DNA of 64,000 nucleotides from an uncultured Bacteroidales bacterium (GCA_944322605.1 CALUPD010000020.1:62001-126000); one strand, 5' to 3'. Positions 9,565 through 18,456 are shown, counted from the stretch's first letter. The notes: generated by a model not told the origin, from the sequence alone. Made by a program: numbers and translations.

Positions 9565-10641
9565 ATGAAGAGAGTGATTTTTTTATTGATCGGCGTCTTG
9601 CCGCTTGTTTCTTGCGGAACTTATGTTTATGAGGACGAAGATCCTTTCGGGTTCATAACGACGAATTTCAATTCTACTGATTTCGAGGCTTCGGTGTCCG
9701 CCCTTGCGAATTCTTTCGGAATAATCCCGTCGACTGACACGTCGCGCTACCATCTTTCCGTAGTTTCATCTGACGGGACCGTGGTATATGAGGGCGATTA
9801 CGGCAACAGGCCTGATGTATTCGAGGTTTCCCCTGGCGAGTATGTGCTTAAGGCCGTATCCGTGAATGAGTCTATGCCCGCATTCGCCGTGCCTGTCCTC
9901 GGCGACGAGCAGACGGTTTCAGTCGCAAAGGGGGAAGAAATTTCCGTTTCGTTTTTGTGCAGGCAGACCAATTGCGGCATCAGGCTTGATGTCGGAGAAG
10001 CTTTCATGGACGAGTATCCTACGAGCTGTTTCTACTTCAAAACGGGCACTTCGTCCATAAGGTATCCTTATAGCGAAAAACGTTTCCTGTATTTCGATGA
10101 AGGAGAAGTCGGGCTTTATTTCATGCTTGATGTTTTTTCTCCGTTGACGGAACTGTTCAAAAGGCAGGTGAACAGGGCTGAAATGATAACTCTCGTGGTT
10201 GGCGGAGAAGGCTCTTTTCAGGACGGCGGCGGTTTGAAAATAACCGTGGACACGTCAAGGACATGGATGACGGAAAATGTCGATTTGGGCGATTTGACGG
10301 CCAGGACCGAGGCATTGAGCGTCAGCGAGGCCAAGAGGAATGCCGGCAAGGAAAACGTGTGGGTCTGCGGGTATATCGTCGGCGGCGACCTTTCGTCTTC
10401 ATCAGTCAGGTGCGAGCCTCCTTTCAAGTCGAGGACCAACCTTGCCATAGCAGACAGCAAGGGCGAGAAGGACAAGGACGACATGTTGTCGGTGGAATTG
10501 CCTTCAGGAAGCCTGAGGGACGATCTGAATATTGCTGACAATCCGGATTTGCTTGGCAAGAAGATTTATCTTTACGGGACGATCGTTGATTCGTATTTCG
10601 GGATAACGGGCTTGAAAAAGACGAAGAAATACGCGTGGTGA
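9565..10641 (+). CDS. Surface lipoprotein, DUF4493-like with C-terminal DUF6359-like domain
   Basis: Predicted 358-residue exported lipoprotein of unknown function. The signal peptide MKRVIFLLIGVLPLVSC ends in a lipobox with C17 as the lipidated residue. Residues about 25-260 resemble the DUF4493 lipoproteins of Bacteroidales (beta-rich, with the SPGEYVLKAVS pattern). Residues about 270-358 resemble the small OB-like DUF6359 domain (VWVCGYIVGG, then GKKIYLYGTIVDSYFG). The start is placed at 9565 rather than 9433, because the promoter box and the signal peptide fit only this ATG. Such pairs of domains occur in outer-surface proteins of gut Bacteroidales; binding partner unknown. Confidence 0.75.
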   Translation: MKRVIFLLIGVLPLVSCGTYVYEDEDPFGFITTNFNSTDFEASVSALANSFGIIPSTDTSRYHLSVVSSDGTVVYEGDYGNRPDVFEVSPGEYVLKAVSVNESMPAFAVPVLGDEQTVSVAKGEEISVSFLCRQTNCGIRLDVGEAFMDEYPTSCFYFKTGTSSIRYPYSEKRFLYFDEGEVGLYFMLDVFSPLTELFKRQVNRAEMITLVVGGEGSFQDGGGLKITVDTSRTWMTENVDLGDLTARTEALSVSEAKRNAGKENVWVCGYIVGGDLSSSSVRCEPPFKSRTNLAIADSKGEKDKDDMLSVELPSGSLRDDLNIADNPDLLGKKIYLYGTIVDSYFGITGLKKTKKYAW

Positions 10642-10846
10642 ATGTCAGTTCCTGCTGTGGCTATGTCCGGATGCAGGGATCGGAGATTCGTTTCAGCCAA
10701 GTCCTGAGACGGCCTCGTGCATTAGCAAGGCTTCGCGCGGCGCAGGCGGCCTGCGATTGAGGCCGGTTCAGTAACCGGTATGTCCGGCATGCTTAATTGT
10801 TATGCCTGATAATATAAAATGTTGTGCCTGGCGAGCCTGCAAGGCC

Positions 10847-10854
10847 TATTTTTG
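10847..10854 (+). promoter_or_regulatory. YeiH-family gene promoter (-7 box)
   Basis: TATTTTTG lies 25 bases before the ATG at 10879, with a TTG at 10822-10824 as a possible -33. The intergenic stretch 10642-10878 otherwise shows only GC-rich sequence and a weak 6-bp hairpin at 10763-10778. Confidence 0.5.
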
Positions 10855-10878
10855 CGGCAGTTAAAACAGCGGGCTATT

Positions 10879-11811
10879 ATGAAGATATTTACAAAATTCT
10901 TTTATGTCGCCATTTTGGCATGCGTCGTAGTGTTGTCTTTTTACACATCCGTGGCGTCGCCGGTGGCTTTGGTTCTCGGATTTTTATTTACGTGCTTGTT
11001 CGGAAATCCGTATGGAAAATACATGGGCAAGCTTACCAAGTATCTTTTGCAGGTTTCGGTAGTGGGGCTTGGTTTCGGGATGAATGTCCATTCCGCCCTG
11101 TCCGCCGGAAAAGAAGGATTTTGGATAACGGTCACGTCGATTGTCCTTGTTATAGGCTTGGGCTATTTCATAGGGAAAAGGCTTAAAATGCCGAGGAAAC
11201 TCTCCCATTTGGTGGCTTCCGGAACGGCTATTTGCGGCGGAAGCGCGATAGCAGCCGTGGCCCCGGCCGTAAAAGCCGATGAAAACGAGATGTCGATGTC
11301 TTTGGGTGTGGTTTTTTTACTCAATGCCATAGCGTTGATAATATTTCCTGTGATAGGGCATTTGTTAGGCATGTCTCAGCAGGATTTCGGAACATGGTGC
11401 GCGATAGCCATACATGATACGAGTTCCGTAGTGGGCGCGGCTTCCGCTTACGGGGAAGAGGCGTTGATGGTTGCGACTACTGTCAAGCTCGCACGTGCTT
11501 TGTGGATTATTCCGGTGGCTTTGTTTTCCGCTTTGGCTTTCAAGTCCGGAAGCAGGAAAATAGCCATTCCATGGTTCATTTTCATATTCATAGCGGCGAT
11601 GCTCGTAAACAGCTATCTTCCCCTTGGCGCGTTTTCCGGCTATGCCTTCAGTGCTTCGAAGTCCCTTCTTGTGGCCACGCTCTTCCTTATCGGTTCGAAT
11701 CTGTCGGTGTCGAAGATGAAGGAAGTAGGGGCAAAGCCATTGGTGCTCGGGGTTTCCCTTTGGGTAATCGTGGGCCTGTATTCGTTGGCGGTAATAATGA
11801 GCCTTTCATAG
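10879..11811 (+). CDS. YeiH/UPF0324 family membrane protein
   Basis: Polytopic inner-membrane protein, 310 residues with about ten helices. It shows the family signatures GLGFGMN, the strongly conserved SGTAICGGSAIAAVAPA segment, and AIHDTSSVVGAA. UPF0324 proteins are presumed transporters; some have been linked to organosulfur or sulfate metabolism, but the substrate here is unknown. The open frame runs 60 bases further upstream; the ATG at 10879 is chosen because a promoter box lies at 10847-10854 and the hydrophobic N-terminus starts here. Confidence 0.85.
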   Translation: MKIFTKFFYVAILACVVVLSFYTSVASPVALVLGFLFTCLFGNPYGKYMGKLTKYLLQVSVVGLGFGMNVHSALSAGKEGFWITVTSIVLVIGLGYFIGKRLKMPRKLSHLVASGTAICGGSAIAAVAPAVKADENEMSMSLGVVFLLNAIALIIFPVIGHLLGMSQQDFGTWCAIAIHDTSSVVGAASAYGEEALMVATTVKLARALWIIPVALFSALAFKSGSRKIAIPWFIFIFIAAMLVNSYLPLGAFSGYAFSASKSLLVATLFLIGSNLSVSKMKEVGAKPLVLGVSLWVIVGLYSLAVIMSLS

Positions 11812-11854
11812 ATTCGCGGGCATGTTGACCGGCTATCCCGGCGGTTTGCCTTGC

Positions 11855-11907
11855 TGCTCATAACGCATTATATTTTGAAAGTTTTTAAATATAATACGTT
11901 ATGAGCA
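11855..11907. repeat. 21-bp inverted repeat spanning the recombinase start codon
   Basis: The left arm (11855-11875) and right arm (11887-11907) are reverse complements except for one base, separated by an 11-base AT-rich spacer (TGAAAGTTTTT). The ATG at 11901 is inside the right arm. The left arm and spacer contain TATATTTTG, close to a -7 box. It may be an autoregulatory operator, a recombination core site or a terminator; see findings. Confidence 0.8.
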
Positions 11908-12809
11908 ATAGTTTTAATGATTACCATGAGCCTACCGTCTTTGTCTTTATGCAAAGGTGCGGCGACGAGCTGCGCGGCAGCGGCCGGATTAAGACAGCTT
12001 CCATTTATGCGTCGGCATTACGCAGTTTCAGGAATTTCAGGAATGGGGAAGACCTTGATTTCGGTTCATTGAATTTCAATGTAGTGAAACAGTACGAGTC
12101 ATGGCTCAAGGCAAAAGGCCTTGTCCCTAATACCGTCTCCTTTTACATGCGTGTCCTCAGGGCTGTTTATAACAAGGCGGTGATTTCGGGCTATGCAGAG
12201 ATGGGGAATCCTTTCAGGTATGTCTATACCGGTGTCGACAAGACAGTCAAAAGGGCCATTGACCCAAAGCTGATTCTGAAGCTGAAATCGTTTCCTTTAA
12301 GCGGCGACCTGGATTTCAGCAGGGACATGTTCTTGCTGAGCTTTTATTTAAGGGGGATATCATTCGTGGATCTTGCCCACCTTTCGAAGAAGAATCTTTC
12401 CGGCAGGCATATCGCTTATTACCGGAGAAAAACCGGGCAATATATTTCAATAAAGGTGGAGCCGTGCATTTCGGATATAATAAAAAAATATGCTTCATCC
12501 GTTCGGGAAAGCGACTACCTGCTTCCGATCCTTGTCCGGACTCCTGATTATTATAGCGCGTTGCGCTTGCAGAACAAGCGGCTTACGAAAATATCGAAGC
12601 TCATGCGTTTAAGCAAGCCGATTACCACTTATGTGGCCAGGCATTCATGGGCGAGCATGGCAAAGCATAGCGGGATACCGATAAGGGTCATTAGCGAGGG
12701 CATGGGGCATAATAGCGAGAAAACTACGAATATTTATCTCGATTCCTTGGACAGGACCATAATCGACAAGGCGAACCACAAGCTGCTCAAGAAATTCAAC
12801 AGCCGCTGA
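11901..12809 (+). CDS. Tyrosine recombinase (phage-integrase family)
   Basis: 302-residue site-specific recombinase with an N-terminal SAM-like core-binding domain (about 8-105) and a C-terminal catalytic domain. Catalytic residues visible are R151 (YLRGIS), K177 (RRKTGQ), R247 in the box YVARHSW, H270 (GMGHNS) and nucleophile Y279 (NIYLDS). The first His of the usual HxxR box is Tyr244, a substitution common in Bacteroidota invertases and integrases. No other mobile-element gene is near, so it may be a resident DNA invertase, an element remnant, or a recombinase acting elsewhere. Its start codon lies within a long inverted repeat. Confidence 0.9.
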   Translation: MSNSFNDYHEPTVFVFMQRCGDELRGSGRIKTASIYASALRSFRNFRNGEDLDFGSLNFNVVKQYESWLKAKGLVPNTVSFYMRVLRAVYNKAVISGYAEMGNPFRYVYTGVDKTVKRAIDPKLILKLKSFPLSGDLDFSRDMFLLSFYLRGISFVDLAHLSKKNLSGRHIAYYRRKTGQYISIKVEPCISDIIKKYASSVRESDYLLPILVRTPDYYSALRLQNKRLTKISKLMRLSKPITTYVARHSWASMAKHSGIPIRVISEGMGHNSEKTTNIYLDSLDRTIIDKANHKLLKKFNSR

Positions 12810-12837
12810 GCTGCCTTATACGGCGGAATATTCGAGC

Positions 12838-13620
12838 TTAGTTCGTTGAATTGGCTTCGGCGGAATATTCGAGGCCGACAGGACAGTGGTCGGAATGCAC
12901 GGCATCGTTCATTATCCATGCGTTTTTGACCCTGCCGCGCATGTTGTCCGTTACTATGCAGTAATCGATTCTCCACCCTTTGTTCTTCTCCCTTGACCTG
13001 AACCTGTAGCTCCACCATGAGTAAGTCGGGTCCTGCGGATTAAGATAGCGGAACGAATCGGTGTATCCGTCCGATAGGAAATCCGTCATCCATTGGCGTT
13101 CTTCCGGAAGGAATCCGCTGTTGCGCGCATTTCCGACAGGGTCGTGTATGTCGATGGCTTCGTGCGCTATATTGAAGTCCCCGCATATGACGAGTTCGTT
13201 CCTCTCTTTTCTCAGATTGTTGATATATGCACGGAAATCGTCTAACCATTGCATTTTGAAGGCCTGCCTTTCTTCTCCGCTTGTTCCTGACGGATGGTAG
13301 ACGCTCATTACCGACAGGCTTCCGAAGTCCGCCCTTATCATCCTTCCTTCCTTGTCGTATTTTTCTATGCCTGTTCCGTATTCTATATGATCCGGCCTGT
13401 TTTTAGTCAATATGGCGACACCGCTGTAGCCTTTCTTTTCGGCGCAGCAGATATACGATTCGTAACTGAGCTCTCTGAAAACATCGTATGGATACTGGTC
13501 CTCCTGGAGCTTGAGTTCCTGAAAACACAATATGTCCGGCCCGGCGGTTTTTATCCAGTCGGTTATCCCGTTTCGTATGGCGGCGCGAAGCCCGTTGACG
13601 TTATAGCTTATTATTTTCAT
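12838..13620 (-). CDS. xth: Exodeoxyribonuclease III
   Basis: AP endonuclease and 3'-5' exonuclease of base-excision repair, 260 residues, EEP fold. Catalytic segments are ISYNVNG (N7), CFQELK (E35), VICGDFNIAH, the WRIDYCIV strand and SDHCPV near the C-terminus with the catalytic His. It lies 28 bases after the transaldolase-like gene and probably shares its transcript. The last codons are partly repeated just beyond the stop codon (12821-12836). It converges on the recombinase gene. Confidence 0.93.
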   Translation of the reverse strand: MKIISYNVNGLRAAIRNGITDWIKTAGPDILCFQELKLQEDQYPYDVFRELSYESYICCAEKKGYSGVAILTKNRPDHIEYGTGIEKYDKEGRMIRADFGSLSVMSVYHPSGTSGEERQAFKMQWLDDFRAYINNLRKERNELVICGDFNIAHEAIDIHDPVGNARNSGFLPEERQWMTDFLSDGYTDSFRYLNPQDPTYSWWSYRFRSREKNKGWRIDYCIVTDNMRGRVKNAWIMNDAVHSDHCPVGLEYSAEANSTN

Positions 13621-13648
13621 TTGAAGCAGATAAATCAGGATTGGTCCG

Positions 13649-14302
13649 TCATTTCATTTTTTCGGCGTCCCTTACGAAGGTTTCCAGTCCGCTTTCCGTA
13701 AGAGGGTGTTTCAGCAATCCTTCGATTGCCGGCAGCGGGCATGTGGCTACGTCCGCCCCTGCGTCCATGCATCTTATTATATGGTTGGTGTTCCTTATGG
13801 ACGCTGCCAGGACCTGTGTCTGGAATCCGTAATAGTTGTAGATGTTGACTATATGCGCGACAAGTCCTACCCCGTCTTCGCAAATGTCGTCGAGCCTTCC
13901 TACGAACGGGCTGACGAATGTGGCTCCGGCCTTGGCCGCGAGCAACGCCTGTCCTATGGAAAATACAAGGGTGCAATTTGTCTTTATGTTCTTTCCGGAA
14001 AAATATTTTACTGCCTTGATTCCGTCCTTGGTGCATGGAAGCTTTACTGTTATTTTTGGATCGATGGCCGCGAGTTCTTCTCCCTCCCTTATCATGCCGT
14101 CGTAATCCGTCGCGAAGACCTCTGCGCTTACCGGCCCGTCCACAATGGAGCATATCGTCCTGTATCGTTCCATTATTTCGGATTTGCCCTTTATTCCTTC
14201 CTTGGCCATAAGGCTCGGGTTCGTGGTGACTCCGTCTAATATGCCCATTTCCTGAGCCTGCCTGATTTGTTCTATGTTCGCCGTGTCCAAAAAGAATTTC
14301 AT
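13649..14302 (-). CDS. Transaldolase / fructose-6-phosphate aldolase family protein
   Basis: 217-residue (beta/alpha)8 class I aldolase of the short transaldolase group (MipB/TalC/Fsa). It starts MKFFLDTANI, has the TTNPSL substrate loop and the Schiff-base lysine K87 in ITVKLPCT. Short members act either as transaldolase in the pentose phosphate pathway or as fructose-6-phosphate aldolase; sequence alone does not settle which, though the only such gene in a Bacteroidales genome is usually the working transaldolase. First gene of a two-gene unit with xth, transcribed from a promoter box at 14320-14327. Confidence 0.9.
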   Translation of the reverse strand: MKFFLDTANIEQIRQAQEMGILDGVTTNPSLMAKEGIKGKSEIMERYRTICSIVDGPVSAEVFATDYDGMIREGEELAAIDPKITVKLPCTKDGIKAVKYFSGKNIKTNCTLVFSIGQALLAAKAGATFVSPFVGRLDDICEDGVGLVAHIVNIYNYYGFQTQVLAASIRNTNHIIRCMDAGADVATCPLPAIEGLLKHPLTESGLETFVRDAEKMK

Positions 14303-14319
14303 GATATTTCAATTTGCCA

Positions 14320-14327
14320 CAAAAATA
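14320..14327 (-). promoter_or_regulatory. Transaldolase-xth promoter (-7 box)
   Basis: TATTTTTG on the reverse strand, 17 bases before the start codon at 14302; matches TAnnTTTG. Confidence 0.55.
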
Positions 14328-14359
14328 ATTAAAATAATCCGCCGTACAGCATATTGGCG

Positions 14360-14367
14360 TATATTTG
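14360..14367 (+). promoter_or_regulatory. MFS exporter promoter (-7 box)
   Basis: TATATTTG, 15 bases before the ATG at 14383. The TTG at 14365 that opens the longest frame is part of this box, so it cannot be the start. Confidence 0.6.
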
Positions 14368-14382
14368 CGTTCAAAAAAAAGT

Positions 14383-15582
14383 ATGCAGAAAGACAAGTTG
14401 GTCTCGCCGAGCTATTGCGCTATCCTGGCCGCTAATTTTCTATTGTATTTCGGGTTTTACCTGCTTATGCCCGTATTTCCGTTTTACCTTTTGGAGGAAT
14501 TCAATGCTTCTTCAAGCTCGATAGGGCTTATCCTGTCGTGCTATACCGTAGCGGCTTTGACAGTCAGGCCTTTTTCCGGCTATTTGCTCGATACCTTTTC
14601 GCGAAAGCCTTTGTATCTTGTCTCGTTCCTTTTGTTTACCTGCATTTTTGCGGGATATGTCGTTGCCGGCAGCCTTGCTGTATTTACTGTTTTCAGGATC
14701 GTGCACGGCCTTTCGTTCGGAACGGTCACTGTCGCCGGGAACACGATAGTCATAGACATAACCCCTTCGTCGCGCAGGGGAGAGGCGGTAGGCTATTACG
14801 GGCTTGCGAATAACATAGCCATGTCCCTCGGGCCGATGACGGGCCTTTTCCTGCATGATTACTATTCTTTCGATACCATATTCATAAGCGCCCTGTCATG
14901 CTGCACGCTCGGAATGATAATGGCGATTCTTATAAAGACTCCCAAAAAAGAACCGATACCGCATGATACCCCTCTTTCGCTCGACCGCTTCATCCTTCTT
15001 AAAGGATTGCCTGTCGGGCTGGACCTTCTGCTTCTTTCCATACCTTACGGGATGACGACGACTTATATAGCAATGTATGCCAAGAGCATAGGGATAACTG
15101 CCGGTACCGGCCTGTTTTTCTCGTGCATGGCGGCCGGGCTTGCCGTATCGAGGCTTTTTTCGGGAAAACAGGTGGACAAGGGCCGCATTACGGAAGTGAT
15201 TTATGCCGGCATGTACGTTGCTGTCGTCTGTTTTTTCGGCTTGTTTGCATGCGAGAGCCTCATGCATTGGAATCCGGGCTTTGCAAAAATATTCTTCTTT
15301 GTAATCGCATTCGTCCTCGGGGCCGGGTTCGGCACCATGTTTCCGGCCTTCAATACGATGTTCGTCAATCTGGCCCAAAACAACCAGCGCGGCACCGCTA
15401 CTTCCACATACCTGACTTCATGGGATCTCGGTATCGGCATAGGACTTGTCTTGGGCGGTATGGTCGGCGACTTTACGTCCCTGTCCGTGGCCTATCTTAT
15501 CGGAGGTTTTCTCTCGATTATTTCCTTAGTCTATTTCCGTGTCCATATAACGCCGTATTTCCATAAGAACAAGGTCCGTTGA
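14383..15582 (+). CDS. Major facilitator superfamily transporter
   Basis: Twelve-helix inner-membrane permease of 399 residues. The N-terminal half shows the helix 2-3 loop signature (GYLLDTFSRKPLYL, an MFS motif A) and RIVHGLSFG in helix 4 (motif B). The pattern resembles drug or sugar efflux permeases of the DHA1 group, but the substrate is not readable. Start at 14383 as decided by the promoter box. Single-gene unit, followed by a hairpin with T-run just before the next gene. Confidence 0.85.
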   Translation: MQKDKLVSPSYCAILAANFLLYFGFYLLMPVFPFYLLEEFNASSSSIGLILSCYTVAALTVRPFSGYLLDTFSRKPLYLVSFLLFTCIFAGYVVAGSLAVFTVFRIVHGLSFGTVTVAGNTIVIDITPSSRRGEAVGYYGLANNIAMSLGPMTGLFLHDYYSFDTIFISALSCCTLGMIMAILIKTPKKEPIPHDTPLSLDRFILLKGLPVGLDLLLLSIPYGMTTTYIAMYAKSIGITAGTGLFFSCMAAGLAVSRLFSGKQVDKGRITEVIYAGMYVAVVCFFGLFACESLMHWNPGFAKIFFFVIAFVLGAGFGTMFPAFNTMFVNLAQNNQRGTATSTYLTSWDLGIGIGLVLGGMVGDFTSLSVAYLIGGFLSIISLVYFRVHITPYFHKNKVR

Positions 15583-15605
15583 AAGTTCCGTCATTAAAAA
15601 AAAAC

Positions 15606-15636
15606 TTTGCATTTATTTTAGGAATGCTTACCTTAG
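15606..15636 (+). promoter_or_regulatory. S8 protease promoter
   Basis: TTTG at 15606-15609, 19 bases, then TACCTTAG at 15629-15636, one mismatch from TAnnTTTG. The -7 box lies inside the hairpin at 15623-15644. Confidence 0.45.
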
Positions 15637-15647
15637 TAAGCATTTTT
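15623..15647 (+). terminator. Short hairpin with T-run between the MFS and protease genes
   Basis: 9-bp perfect stem (15623-15631 with 15636-15644), 4-base loop, then a five-T run. It fits an intrinsic terminator for the MFS gene 41 bases upstream, yet it overlaps the likely protease promoter. Confidence 0.55.
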
Positions 15648-15666
15648 GAAAAATCACAAGCAATAT

Positions 15667-18411
15667 ATGAAAAACATAGAGAAACTTTTGATGTCGGCCT
15701 TGGTTGCCGGAATTTCATTTACCGCTTGCCAGAAATTCGATGAAACGGCAAGGGTGGATGATAACGGCGGGCATATGCAGGTCCCTGCCATGGACACGAC
15801 ACGATTTTATCCCGGAGTAGTCAGGATAAAAGTAACTGAAGAATATTCGAAATTGCTCGAAGCCGAGGCGGATGAAAGAGGAGTCGTCGCAGCTACCAAA
15901 TCATCGGCCCTGTTCGGGACACTTTCAATCAAGTCAATGGAAAGGACGTTCCCTTATGCCGGGAAATTCGAAAAGCGTACACGCGAGCGCGGAATGCATC
16001 TTTGGTATGATGTCAAACTGGCTGAAGATTCTCCTGCCACCAAAGCGCAGGCTGAATTTGTAGATATGGATGGAGTGACGATCGTGGAGTTGTGTCCGAA
16101 AGCCAACAGGGGAGACTATATGATAACTCCTGCTGGAACGGCTTGGCAAGCCAGGAATAACCGCTCTTCCGAAGATCTGCCCTTCAATGATCCGAGGCTG
16201 CCGGAGCAATGGCATTACATTAACGACGGTTCTATGGAAAATACCGTAGCCGGATGCGATATAAATGTCAAAAAAGTGTGGACCGATTATACCACGGGCG
16301 AAAAGGACGTAATTGTGGCTATATTGGATGGCGGCGTGGATGCTGATCATGAGGATTTGAAAGATAATATGTGGATAAACGAGGCCGAATATAACGGCAC
16401 TCCTGGTGTCGATGACGATGGAAACGGGTATGTCGATGATGTTTACGGATACAATTTCTATGATATTTCGTCAGAAATACAGCCAGACGATCATGGAACC
16501 CATGTGGCAGGCACAGTAGCTGCCGTCAATAATAACGGAATAGGGGTTTCCGGAGTAGCAGGAGGAAATTATGCGGAAGGAACGCATGGCGCAAGCATAA
16601 TGACATGCCAGATATTCGGATTGGATGGCAACTTGGGGAATTTCGGAAGAGCCATAAAGTACGCAGCCGATAACGGGGCGGTAATAGCACAGAACAGTTG
16701 GAACAACAATGTCGATGACCAAATATCCCCGTCCAACCAGGAAGCAGTGGATTATTTTATAGATTTCGCGGGCATAGACGAGCATGGCAACCAGACTGGC
16801 CCGATGAAAGGTGGCATAGTCATTTTTGCTGCGGGTAACAATAATGAAGCAGCGGCTCGTCCGCCTGCTACGTATTCGCGCATACTTTGCGTTTCATCCG
16901 TTGGGGCTGATTTTACAAAGGCTTCATATTCTAATTACAATAAGTATGTTGATATTGCAGGTCCTGGGGGGGACATCGAAAACAACCAAGGCGTTTTGAG
17001 TACCATAGTAATGGAAAACGGGGGGTACGGAATCAAGAACGGGACATCTATGGCGTGCCCGCATGTTTCAGGCGTTGCAGCCCTTTTGGTATCAGAATAC
17101 GGCGGAGACGGCTTTACACCGGACCAATTGCGCAGGAAATTGATATATTCGGGTACCAATGTAGACAGATACAACCAAGGAACGCAATGGGAAGGCGGCT
17201 TGGGGAAATTGGTCAATGCTTACATGGCTATGACTGGAACAGGAAGCGAAGTTGCTCCTGAACCTGTGACAGATTTGTCAATAGAAACAAAATCCAATAG
17301 CTTGGTCGCGACTTGGACAACGACAACGGATGAAGACGATGTGACTCCTTTGGGCTATGCGTTATGCTATAGCACTGAATCTTTTGATACATCGGATCCT
17401 TCAAACCTTCCTGAATCAGTAACTATAAGCAATTTCGAAGGCGGATGGCATGTTGGAGAATCAGCTCAAGGGCAGGTAAAGCACTTGGAATTTGAAACGA
17501 AGTATTACGTATCCATGTATGCATACGACATGGCTTCCAATTATTCGGAAATGTCTTCTTTAAAGGAAATCGTTACCGGAATCAATAATCCTCCTGAAGC
17601 CGATGTCAATGAAATAGACATGACAATGAAAGTGGGGGATGTAAAGACTATTGAAGTTGATTTTTATGATCCTGACGGGCATGATGTCTCTTATAGCATC
17701 GTAAGAGGATCTTCTGTTCTGAGCGATGAGAAATTAGAGGCAGGAAAGGTTAGGCTCGTATTCGATGCTACTGACGCTCTGGCCGGAAAATACCAAGGCA
17801 GGATGACTATAAGGGATGAATACAACCTGTCTTTGGAGATACCTATCAAATATTCCGTGACCGGAGCACATGATCCTTCCGCCATAAAGGATTTTGAAGA
17901 TTTGGCTTTTGAGGAAGGCTCTCAGGCTGCCGTGTTCGAATTGGACGAGTATTTCGAGGATTTGGACGGCGAATCCCTTGTCTATAGCGCGGAATCGTCG
18001 GACGAGAATGTGGCAACTGCGGTAGTGGATGATTCCGAATTGACTGTAGCTCCTGTTTCTTCGGGAGAAGCTACGGTTACAGTCACGGCTACGGATACGG
18101 GAGGAGCTTCGCTTTCAGTATCGTTCAATGTCAAGGTCGGCGGCGGAAGTTCTGAGGAACCTGCCATTGAGACCCCTGTCGAAGCTTATCCTAATCCGGT
18201 GTCTAAATATCTTTACATAGGTGTCAAGGAAGATGTCCACGGACGCATTGTATTGGTTTCCCCGCTCGGGCATAAGCTGATTGACGAAACTGCGGATTTG
18301 AAAGCTTCCGAACCATATGAAATAGATATGTCGTCTTATCCTGCCGGAACATATAGTGTCAAGGTAGAAACAGGAGATGACGTTTATTCAAGGAATATAG
18401 TCAAGCTGTAA
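15667..18411 (+). CDS. Subtilisin-family (S8) serine protease with type IX sorting domain
   Basis: 914-residue exported protease. A hydrophobic signal ends in SFTAC, a possible lipobox with C21. A pro-region follows, then the subtilase domain with catalytic D221 (AILDGGVD), H276 (DDHGTHVAG) and S461 (NGTSMACPHVSG). After it come a fibronectin type III-like domain (about 530-630), two cadherin-like beta domains (about 635-830, the second with repeated D-G-x-S motifs), and a C-terminal domain of about 80 residues starting VEAYPNPVSKYLYI and ending YSRNIVKL. That last domain has the features of type A sorting domains, which direct cargo through the type IX secretion system. The start is ATG 15667; the TTG seven codons upstream lies in the hairpin. 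Confidence 0.92.
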   Translation: MKNIEKLLMSALVAGISFTACQKFDETARVDDNGGHMQVPAMDTTRFYPGVVRIKVTEEYSKLLEAEADERGVVAATKSSALFGTLSIKSMERTFPYAGKFEKRTRERGMHLWYDVKLAEDSPATKAQAEFVDMDGVTIVELCPKANRGDYMITPAGTAWQARNNRSSEDLPFNDPRLPEQWHYINDGSMENTVAGCDINVKKVWTDYTTGEKDVIVAILDGGVDADHEDLKDNMWINEAEYNGTPGVDDDGNGYVDDVYGYNFYDISSEIQPDDHGTHVAGTVAAVNNNGIGVSGVAGGNYAEGTHGASIMTCQIFGLDGNLGNFGRAIKYAADNGAVIAQNSWNNNVDDQISPSNQEAVDYFIDFAGIDEHGNQTGPMKGGIVIFAAGNNNEAAARPPATYSRILCVSSVGADFTKASYSNYNKYVDIAGPGGDIENNQGVLSTIVMENGGYGIKNGTSMACPHVSGVAALLVSEYGGDGFTPDQLRRKLIYSGTNVDRYNQGTQWEGGLGKLVNAYMAMTGTGSEVAPEPVTDLSIETKSNSLVATWTTTTDEDDVTPLGYALCYSTESFDTSDPSNLPESVTISNFEGGWHVGESAQGQVKHLEFETKYYVSMYAYDMASNYSEMSSLKEIVTGINNPPEADVNEIDMTMKVGDVKTIEVDFYDPDGHDVSYSIVRGSSVLSDEKLEAGKVRLVFDATDALAGKYQGRMTIRDEYNLSLEIPIKYSVTGAHDPSAIKDFEDLAFEEGSQAAVFELDEYFEDLDGESLVYSAESSDENVATAVVDDSELTVAPVSSGEATVTVTATDTGGASLSVSFNVKVGGGSSEEPAIETPVEAYPNPVSKYLYIGVKEDVHGRIVLVSPLGHKLIDETADLKASEPYEIDMSSYPAGTYSVKVETGDDVYSRNIVKL

Positions 18412-18456
18412 CCGGCAGCAGCCGTGTTGCGGCTGGCAGCAAATAACCTGTCTTTT

